Shown here piece after piece: positions 1-7,200 of a stretch of 10,662 nucleotides of DNA. The notes below the pieces were generated by a model. That model made no database searches. It saw only the letters and a list, made by a program, of their open reading frames with translations, and was not told the origin of the DNA. Numbering within the stretch: the first letter of the stretch is position 1; the number at the start of each line of letters is the position of its first letter. Source of the DNA: Bacteroidota bacterium. GTDB lineage: Bacteria > Bacteroidota > Bacteroidia > Bacteroidales > UBA1402. Position numbers and translations under genes: made by a program. The stretch is from contig JAUZOU010000067.1 in the NCBI GenBank assembly GCA_030706285.1, forward strand, positions 1 to 10,662. Reading direction: 5' to 3'.

Positions 1-2
1 AA

Positions 3-434
3 GGTGCTTCTGCTTCAATCAGCAATTGCAGCAATCAAAAAGAAGTGAGCTACATTAACACAAGCAGCCCAGATCAAAATCATTACGCATTTGTTGGCGG
101 TATCGTCGGGAACAAACAAGAGGCTGACCTAACGTTGAAAAGTAACTGTAACCTTGGCAACATATTCTGTCAGTCAGGTTATTGCTGTACCGGAGGAATT
201 CTTGGACATTCTCTGAATTATTCAGAATCCCTTTACAATTGTTACAATGGCGGCAATATATCTCAGACAACATCCTCAGCCTCAAATGCCAGCTATACTG
301 GAGGATTGGTCGGTTACGGTCACTCAACTATGGGCAATTGTGTCAGTACAGGCATCGTTAGCGGAACAAACAATGTAGGAATTCTGGTGGGAGGAAATTT
401 TTCTTCTTCTAATAATACAATAAATAACTGCTAT
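3..434 (+). repeat. GLUG repeat block A (left part missing)
   Basis: About four GLUG-type motifs are visible, with cores GGIVG, GGILG, GGLVG and GILVGG. They are separated by stretches of the form 'NCYNGGNIS' and 'NCVSTGIVSG'. Spacing is irregular, near 25-40 residues. The block is already in progress at the window edge, so its header (expected to resemble the one at 1146) and an unknown number of motifs lie upstream. Confidence 0.8.
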
Positions 435-3400
435 GGTCTAAAGACCTCTGAGTTTAATGCTTCTTTCCCATTATTCGCACATAATGAAGCATCAGCCAAT
501 GCCAACGCTTTTTTCGACAAAGAGCAGCATCTTTCTTCAATCATTAAGCTGGACTCAATTTCATTTAGGTCTTTAAAGCCAGCCCTGAATGCATGGGTTT
601 CTGTAAACGACAGCACCTGTCTATCCTGGATGGATCTGTACAATGAAAACATTCATGCAATCCTTCCGTTGCTGGCACACTATGTTTGTGCCCAGCCGGC
701 AATTACAGTCAGCAACGGCCAGCTTACCATCACATCTCCGACGAAACAAAGCACATCATATTATACACTTGACGGGACCAAGCCTATTGAATCTACAACG
801 ACCCTAAAATATGAAGGGCCGGTCACATTAAGCAGCTCATGCATCATAAGGGCTGTTGCGACTGCTACTAGTTTCTCGAATTCTTCTGTTGTATCCTACA
901 ATAACGGGCTGTCAGTTTGTGAGAAGCCTGTCATTTCAATTGACAGCTGTACCGTTTCCATTTCCTGTGCAACTCCGGGCGCTGTCATCGCATATACATT
1001 AGATGGAAACGACCCTCGTGATACCAGTCTGTTATACAATGAACCTTTCACTTTATTCAATACCACTACCATCAAAGCATACGCTTATATTGAAGGTGGT
1101 TACGAATCAGACACGATTATCGCTGTTTTCAGGCATCCACTACTTTGGGATGGCAGCATAGCCAAGAGTTTTGCCGGAGGATCGGGAAGTGAAGCCGATC
1201 CATATCTGATCGCAACAGCTGCTCAACTGAAGCGTCTTTCCTACTATACCTATTATTATGAAAACTGGACAAGCGGCAAGTTTTTCAAGTTGGTCGATGA
1301 CATTGTACTGAATTCATACGCTCTGGGGAGTGCTACATTCGGAGGCACCTATACATTAAACACCTGGGAGCCGATTGGAAATGGGGACGGCTCAGGATTG
1401 TACGACTTCAAAGGCATCTTTGATGGCAACGGACATACCATACATGGCCTGTTCCATGAGCTTTCCACAGCCTATTATCTCGGTTTATTCGGTGCCACCA
1501 ATGGAGCAATCATCAAGAATGTACACGTAGATGACTCTTATCTGCATGGATACACCTACATCGGTGGGCTGGTTGGCAAAGGTATATCAACAGCTATTCT
1601 TAACTCCAGCTATATCGGAACTATTAAAGCGGATAACAATTATACCGGAGGCTTGGCCGGCTATGGAAATGCCATAACCATCGATAAATCCCAATCATCA
1701 GGAAAAATCAACGGGCTTAATTACACCGGCGGTATTATTGGTTATGTCTGCGCGACCGATACGCTAAACTCTTCCATCAATTATTGCACGTCTAATGCGC
1801 TAATAAACGGCTCAGACGATTACACAGGAGGCGTTTCCGGCTACACGACAAAATCCACAATTCTGGAGTGTAGCAATACAGGCAATGTTTATGGTGCAGA
1901 TCAATATGTAGGTGGTATTTCCGGTTATAGTTCAACCTCTACCATCCGGTCCTGTACAAACGACGCCGCTATCTCGACTAGTCATAATTACGTTGCTGGA
2001 ATTGTTGGCTTCAACGATGATAATTCTCCAATTAGCTATTGTACCAATAATGGAAATGTAACAAATTTTTATTCAGGAGATTGTGGCGCTGGAGGTATTG
2101 CTTCAACAACTAGATCAAACCTAAGTTATTGCATCAATGCGGGAAAAATTATTGCCAATTCTTTTACTGGGGGCATAATTGGAAAAACCATAGACAACTA
2201 CTTCGGCTTCTCAATAAACAACTGCAGAAACTATGGAACAATCATTAGTAACTATCATACCGCTGGTGGGATTATTGGAGATGCTGGTTATATATACCTA
2301 ACCATTAATAATTCTTACAATTTTGGTAGTATTTCGGCTATTGGAGATCGTGTTGGAGGTATAGTTGGACATTCAAACGTTATCACGATCAATATAAACA
2401 ATTGTTTCAACAAAGGAATTATTATGGGTAATGACTACATCGGTGGTTTAGTTGGTCAATTAGATTGTTACTACAGCCAAATGGATATCAAAAATAGCTT
2501 TAATGAAGGTTTCATTTCTGGTAAAAATCAAATTGGTGGCATCCTTGGAGGGGTACTAAGCTCTTACAATCTAATTCATAGCATCTTATCATGTTATAAT
2601 TCTGGAACAATAAATGCGGCAGGCATCAATGCCGGGGGCCTTTGTGGACATATAGAAAAGGTAAACATATACAATTCCTACAATACAGCCAATGTAACAT
2701 CGTCAACTAGAAACAACATCGGAGGGCTTATCGGATCAATGGTAGCCGCAAGCCAACTCTTCAACGCTTATAACACCGGTTCCGTTTCCGGCAGCACCGA
2801 AGATGGCATCACCAACGGAGCATTGGTGGGGTATATTGAAAACGGCAGTTCTGTCAAATATTGCCATTCTCTGCGCAACGACTCCATCAACCTGAATCTG
2901 GAATTATATGGAGTCAATGAGGGGACAACTGCCTATTTGCGCGGTTTCGATTATGATCAGCAATTTGAAATCGGTATTCAATATAAGGATAGCACTTATG
3001 GCAATCTGCTTTCCGTATTAAATGCCTGGTCAAATGACAATGCCTATCCAAACTGGATTGTCACGTCAGACAACAAAGGCTTCCCGATCATCGCCAATTT
3101 CAAATGCGCCACACCGACCATTGCAGAAAGCGATTTTTATTACTCCATCGTCACATCAACCAATGGTGCAACTATTTACTACACCACAGACGGGAGCGAT
3201 CCGTTGAAATATGGAAAGGTTTATGAAAAGCCTTTTACCGCTAGCAGCGACGGTCTGATCAAAGCTGTTGCCGTATGTGTCGGTTACTTCGATTCCGAAC
3301 TTGCATCGTACGACTGCTCTCTGACCGGTATTCTGTTGGGTGATGCAAACGACGACAAATCTGTTCGTCCAAGCGATGTGGTCACCACCGTTAATTACAT

Positions 3401-4175
3401 CCTTGGAAACAATCCGTCACCATTCCTGTTCCGGGCCGCCGACGTCAACAACAATGGAGAAATCACGGCAAGTGATATTGTAAACATTGTTCGCATCATC
3501 CTTGGTACCTATCCGGCAAACCTTGCGCCGAAGAGGATGCTCATGGCATCGGCCACCAACCAGTTGGCATTGTCGCTCTCATCTGCTGAGATGTCAACAG
3601 ATGGATTGGCTCAACTTGATTTGTCCATGGAGAATAGCAAAAACTATTCGGCTATTCAGTTTGATATAACACTCCCGGAAGGAGTTTCCGTTAGCAATGT
3701 CAAATTGGATAACAGCCGTTTTAGGAATTCTCACGTTGCAGCCTGGAATCAGATCAACTCAACTACGGTTCGCGTGTTGGCCTATTCCGCAAACAATAGT
3801 GATATCATCAACAGCACCGGCTCACTTTTGTCTCTTTCTCTAAAAGCGGATGAAAAAGCCCAGGCAGGCAATTACATACTTGCAATGAACAACATTTACC
3901 TAATCGATGCTTTGGGCAATGAAGATAAGATCGAATCTGTCAATGGTTCTCTGATCATTGGGTCCACTACCGGATTTTCGAATTCTAAGAATGAGCTAAA
4001 GATTATCAGTGGTAAAGTGCTTAAAATCGTCAGCCCAAGTGAAACAGATGTCACAATCTATACGACTGATGGCTGTAAGGTTCGTGACGTCAGATTGTCA
4101 ACCGGACTGAACATCCTTTCAGACCTCCCACAAGGAGTCTATCTTATCAATAAACACAAAGCGATAGTCAAGTAA
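3..4175 (+). CDS. Giant GLUG-repeat surface protein with dockerin, cohesin-like module and T9SS-type sorting domain (5' end missing)
   Basis: The reading frame is open to the left edge: codons from base 3 read through the GTG at 45 without a stop and continue the GLUG pattern, so this is the last 1390 codons of a longer gene. In order (residue 1 = base 3): end of a GLUG block (to ~144), a cap segment (~145-228), two chitobiase/Fn3-associated repeats (Asp of YTLDG at 257 and 334), a GLUG header (from W382), a second GLUG block of about 15 motifs (to ~955), a second cap, a third chitobiase-type repeat (D1063), a type I dockerin (1113-1168), a cohesin-like module (1186-1319) and a C-terminal sorting-like domain (1328-1390). 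It stops with TAA at 4173. GLUG repeats are known from secreted bacterial surface proteins and are probably beta-helical. The likely role is a surface adhesin or scaffold; no catalytic domain is visible. The next gene follows after 27 bases, probably in the same operon. Any signal peptide lies upstream of the window. Confidence 0.9.
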   Translation, partial: GASASISNCSNQKEVSYINTSSPDQNHYAFVGGIVGNKQEADLTLKSNCNLGNIFCQSGYCCTGGILGHSLNYSESLYNCYNGGNISQTTSSASNASYTGGLVGYGHSTMGNCVSTGIVSGTNNVGILVGGNFSSSNNTINNCYGLKTSEFNASFPLFAHNEASANANAFFDKEQHLSSIIKLDSISFRSLKPALNAWVSVNDSTCLSWMDLYNENIHAILPLLAHYVCAQPAITVSNGQLTITSPTKQSTSYYTLDGTKPIESTTTLKYEGPVTLSSSCIIRAVATATSFSNSSVVSYNNGLSVCEKPVISIDSCTVSISCATPGAVIAYTLDGNDPRDTSLLYNEPFTLFNTTTIKAYAYIEGGYESDTIIAVFRHPLLWDGSIAKSFAGGSGSEADPYLIATAAQLKRLSYYTYYYENWTSGKFFKLVDDIVLNSYALGSATFGGTYTLNTWEPIGNGDGSGLYDFKGIFDGNGHTIHGLFHELSTAYYLGLFGATNGAIIKNVHVDDSYLHGYTYIGGLVGKGISTAILNSSYIGTIKADNNYTGGLAGYGNAITIDKSQSSGKINGLNYTGGIIGYVCATDTLNSSINYCTSNALINGSDDYTGGVSGYTTKSTILECSNTGNVYGADQYVGGISGYSSTSTIRSCTNDAAISTSHNYVAGIVGFNDDNSPISYCTNNGNVTNFYSGDCGAGGIASTTRSNLSYCINAGKIIANSFTGGIIGKTIDNYFGFSINNCRNYGTIISNYHTAGGIIGDAGYIYLTINNSYNFGSISAIGDRVGGIVGHSNVITININNCFNKGIIMGNDYIGGLVGQLDCYYSQMDIKNSFNEGFISGKNQIGGILGGVLSSYNLIHSILSCYNSGTINAAGINAGGLCGHIEKVNIYNSYNTANVTSSTRNNIGGLIGSMVAASQLFNAYNTGSVSGSTEDGITNGALVGYIENGSSVKYCHSLRNDSINLNLELYGVNEGTTAYLRGFDYDQQFEIGIQYKDSTYGNLLSVLNAWSNDNAYPNWIVTSDNKGFPIIANFKCATPTIAESDFYYSIVTSTNGATIYYTTDGSDPLKYGKVYEKPFTASSDGLIKAVAVCVGYFDSELASYDCSLTGILLGDANDDKSVRPSDVVTTVNYILGNNPSPFLFRAADVNNNGEITASDIVNIVRIILGTYPANLAPKRMLMASATNQLALSLSSAEMSTDGLAQLDLSMENSKNYSAIQFDITLPEGVSVSNVKLDNSRFRNSHVAAWNQINSTTVRVLAYSANNSDIINSTGSLLSLSLKADEKAQAGNYILAMNNIYLIDALGNEDKIESVNGSLIIGSTTGFSNSKNELKIISGKVLKIVSPSETDVTIYTTDGCKVRDVRLSTGLNILSDLPQGVYLINKHKAIVK
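687..1139 (+). repeat. Two chitobiase C-terminal / Fn3-associated type repeats
   Basis: Two copies about 77 residues apart, each with the hallmark Y-T-L-D-G-x-x-P (Asp at bases 771 and 1002), followed by 'I-[RK]-A-x-A' about 20 residues later. They match the CHB_HEX_C-type repeat found in many Bacteroidetes surface proteins. They link GLUG block A to the header of block B and probably act as a spacer or carbohydrate-contacting Ig-like unit. The binding role is not proven for this family. Confidence 0.8.
1146..2870 (+). repeat. GLUG header plus GLUG repeat block B (~15 motifs)
   Basis: The header begins 'LWDGSIAKSFAGGSGSEADP' and contains 'LVDDIVLN', 'WEPIG' and 'FDGNGHTIHGL', the usual lead-in of GLUG proteins. 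From about base 1557 roughly 15 motifs follow, with cores such as GGLVG, GGLAG, GGIIG, GGVSG, GGISG, AGIVG, GGIIG, GGIVG, GGLVG, GGILG, GGLCG, GGLIG and GALVG. They are separated by 'NCxNxGxI'-like rungs. The regular Gly-rich rungs suggest a right-handed beta-helix or solenoid. The stretch 2041-2580 is clearly more AT-rich than its surroundings (see findings). Confidence 0.85.
3105..3335 (+). repeat. Single chitobiase / Fn3-associated type repeat before the dockerin
   Basis: The segment starts CATPTI and has 'ATIYYTTDGSDP' (Asp at 3189) and 'LIKAVAV', the same layout as the repeats at 687-1139 and throughout the next gene. It joins the cap of GLUG block B to the dockerin. Confidence 0.8.
3339..3506 (+). 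other. Type I dockerin domain in the GLUG protein
   Basis: Two EF-hand-like calcium loops, each followed by a hydrophobic helix. Loop 1 is GDANDDKSVRPSD, with Asp/Asn/Asp at loop positions 1, 3 and 5 and Asp at 12, then 'VVTTVNYIL'. Loop 2 is DVNNNGEITASD, then 'IVNIVRIIL'. Length (~56 residues) and duplicated layout fit type I dockerins, which bind cohesins in a calcium-dependent way. All expected metal-ligand positions look intact. Its partner is not known. Confidence 0.85.
3558..3959 (+). other. Cohesin-like module between dockerin and sorting domain
   Basis: About 134 residues with the pattern shared by the other modules in this window: a first strand with polar/hydrophobic alternation, 'SAIQFDITLPEG', a central 'TTVRVLAYSANN' (compare G-x-[IL]-R-x-[IL]-x-Y-S in the others), 'LLSLSLKAD', then 'GNYILAMNNIYLIDALGNED'. 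This is the jelly-roll cohesin or carbohydrate-binding-module-like layout. The cohesin assignment is by pattern, not by a search. Confidence 0.6.
3984..4172 (+). other. C-terminal T9SS-type sorting domain (GLUG protein)
   Basis: The last ~63 residues contain 'VTIYTTDGCKVRDVRL', 'GLNILSDLPQGVYLI' and end in IVK. This matches the beta-strand pattern of type A Por/T9SS C-terminal domains (…V.IY…G..V….L..G.N.. …LP.GVYLI…K.VK). In known cases such domains direct export across the outer membrane and are removed when the protein is anchored. Here it is inferred from pattern only. Confidence 0.7.
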
Positions 4176-4202
4176 TCCGGTTACGACGTAGCAACTGATT
4201 GA
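4176..4202 (+). other. 27-base intergenic gap without terminator or clear Shine-Dalgarno
   Basis: Only 27 bases separate the TAA from the next ATG. No inverted repeat with a T-run and no AGGAGG-like element is seen. The lack of a strong Shine-Dalgarno sequence is common in Bacteroidetes. The gap is too short for a likely independent promoter, so co-transcription is expected. Confidence 0.6.
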
Positions 4203-4262
4203 ATGAAACACCCAATCTTAATTTTGATAAGCCTTATGCTGGCTGTGTCTTCGCTTTATGCG
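4203..4262 (+). other. Signal peptide of the multi-cohesin-like protein
   Basis: Residues 1-20: a Lys at position 2, a hydrophobic core ILILISLMLAV, and a small-residue cleavage site S-L-Y-A before E21. No lipobox cysteine follows, so signal peptidase I cleavage is expected. This fits Sec export ahead of T9SS translocation. Confidence 0.85.
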
Positions 4263-7200
4263 GAGAACACAGTCACCATGGAGCCATTTTCCATCTACGC
4301 CGGTGATACGTTGCGAGTGCCCATTGCTTTAAACAACGATGTCGCATTCACATCACTGATGATGGACGTCTACCTGCCCGATGGCCTTGGCCTCGACCGA
4401 GTCGAATTCTCAGGTAGACAGGCAGGTACAACCACCATTAATCTTGCCACTCAGCCCGACGGGGCGATCAGATTAATTGCCTATTCCGTTGAAAACAAAA
4501 CATTCAGCGGGAATAACGGAAACATCCTTGATCTGATCATTTGGGCCAAAGATGCAACCCAAGCAGGCCGTTATCCGATCCATCTTCGCAACGTCATTCT
4601 CACTGATGCAAATGGCAAAGACTATTCGTGTGACAGCCTTTCCTTATCTGCAATGGTAAATCGTTTTGAAACTACCGTTCAAACTCCGGCTCTGAGCTAT
4701 TCAAATCAAACTATCACAGTCGGGAATGTACCGGAAGGTGCGACTATACGGTACACAACTGATGGAAGCCACCCAAGCCGTTACAGTAACATAAGCAATG
4801 GGCAAATTGCCGTACTGGAAAACGGTATAGTGAAAGTCATGTTGTCCAAAGATGGCATGAACAGTTCCGACGTAGCATCATGGCAAGTGAACGATGCCTC
4901 CGTGATTAAGCCTGTCATCACAGTAACCGGAGATTCGTTGTTCACCATCACAAGTGCGACACCAGATGCCGTCATCGTGTACACCATGGATGGTACAACG
5001 CCTACTACGGAGAGCCCCGTATACCGGCATCCGGTAAAGTTCGACGGCAATTATGTCATCAATGCTATCGCCATAAAGAAGGGCAATTCTGATTCTCAGA
5101 TGGCCAGCGACACCATTGTGAGCTATGTAGTGGAAAAACCTATCATCTTTCTTGATAAAAACAACCTCTGCTACATTTCCTGTGTTACCCCGAAGTCAAG
5201 TATTTATTACAGTTGGGACGGCTGCACTCCGACCTCTTCAAGTACGAAATACTCAGGGATGTTCACTATCGATGGCAACGGAACATTAAAAGCGGTAGGT
5301 GTGCGACATCGATATTACAATTCCAAACCTGATAGTATCGTCGTAGCCTCTTTTGTGGTGGCAGATCCCGTCATCGAACTGTTGCCGAACAACATTTGCC
5401 AGATAACGACTTCAACAACCGGCGCAAGTATCTACTACACGCTTGATGGCTCTTTGCCGACGGCAAAAAGCACGCTGTACAACGGGAAATTCCAACTTTC
5501 AGGAAATGGGGTCATAAAGGCCATTGCCTTGAGAAACAGATATTTCGACTCTCAAATCAAGGAAATGAATATCACAACATTCAAGGCTGCCACTCCTACT
5601 ATTTATTATCCTGAATCATCCTTATTTTCTCTCAGCAGCTCGACATCAGGTGCTACTATTTATTATACAACCGATGGCTCAATCCCAACAATCACTAGTG
5701 AAAAATACACCGGGCCTGTCCGTATTACACAAGAGTGCACATTAAAAGCGCTTGCAGTAAAAGATAATTATTATAATTCAGAAATAGCCACGTTTCAGGT
5801 AACCTTGTCGGCAAACCGTCTACAATTGGATAATTTCAATATCTATGTGGGCGATGAGCAACCCGTTTCGCTCACCTTGTTCAATGATTCGGCTTTTACC
5901 TCTTTTATGTTCGATCTGTATTTACCAGAAGGCATTTCATTGATAAAGGACAGCATGTATTATGCCGGGCGTCAGAGTGATCATTTGGTGACAGCCGCAA
6001 ATCAATCAGATGGGGCCATTCGCATCATGGGTTATTCCATGGGAAACAAAACCTTTTCAGGAACCAGTGGAGCATTCTTGCATTTAGGTCTGAAAGCGAA
6101 CGATTACCTGACTCCCAGTGTTCAACTTCTGAAGTTAAAGAACATCCTTTTTACGTCTGAAGACATGAAGGATCATTCTATTCCGGATTATTCGGCTGAA
6201 GTTAACATCAGCCTATACGACAGCACGGCCACTACTCCAACTTTCCGTTACGCCAACGATACAGTATACATCACGACGAAAACGGAAGGAGCGACAATTC
6301 GATATACACGGAATGGCACCCAACCGGACAGAAACAGTACGATCTACACCGGGCCATTGCTAATGACAGAAAACTGCAAGATCAAAGCTTTGGCTATTAA
6401 GGAAAAATACAACATTTCCGGTACAGACTCCATTAGTATCGACAATTTCATTGTCGATACGCTCAGCCTAACATCTTACGACAGCAACATGCCTTATGAA
6501 ATGTCGTGTGTCATACATTGTGCGACTCCTGATGTTTCCATACATTATACCTTAGACGGGAGCAATCCTACAGCAAAAAGCACTCTCTACACTGACACCT
6601 TGCGATTGACTGAGAATTGCATAATAAAAGCTATTGGAATTCGAAAAAACTGGTATGATTCTCCGTTATTTGAACAAGCATTTAAAAACTTCATCGTAGC
6701 CACACCAGAAATAACACTTTACAACAAGAGGCTGCTAATTTCATGCACAACAAACAGTGCAACAATTCATTACACGTTAGATGGTACCATTCCGACAGTG
6801 CTAAGTCCCATTTTTTCCGATACTGTCTATCTGACTAATAACTGTGAAATCAAGGCCATTGCTGTGCGACAGAACTACATCAATTCTGAGATGGCCTATA
6901 ATATCTTCGGCTCATACCAAACCGAAAGGCCTGTTATTAAGCTGATTGAAAACAAAAATCGATGTGTAATGAGTTGTGCAACAGAAGGATCCAGCATCTA
7001 CTATACATTGGACGGCGCGGATCCCAGCGCGAACAGTTCACGTTACACGGACACATTCCTGATTGACCATAATTGCACCATAAAAGCTATCGCAATCCGT
7101 CAACTCTATAAGAACTCGGAGATATCCACGCAAAGTGTGTTGTGTTATGGCAATACCCTGACAGTTGATTCCATTTCCATGAGTGCCGGAGAAATGATAC

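Noticed and set aside
45..47. GTG at base 45 as the start of the first gene
   Set aside because: The frame is open from base 3 to 44 and already encodes GLUG-like sequence (GASASISNCSNQKE), so the true start is upstream of the window.
55..327. Open frame on the - strand inside the GLUG block
   Set aside because: It lies fully opposite a well supported repeat-protein frame, has no recognisable motif, and is a shadow of the biased codon pattern.
1146..2870. Glycoside hydrolase or peptidase domain in the GLUG protein
   Set aside because: The region is fully explained by the GLUG header and repeated Gly-rich rungs; no catalytic motif was found.
4176..4202. Promoter or terminator between genes 1 and 2
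   Set aside because: Only 27 bases, no hairpin with T-run, and no Bacteroidetes-type -7 TAnnTTTG / -33 TTTG pair seen here.
4781..5050. 89-codon open frame on the - strand
   Set aside because: Antisense to chitobiase-type repeats whose pattern is unbroken in the + frame; no start signal or known domain.
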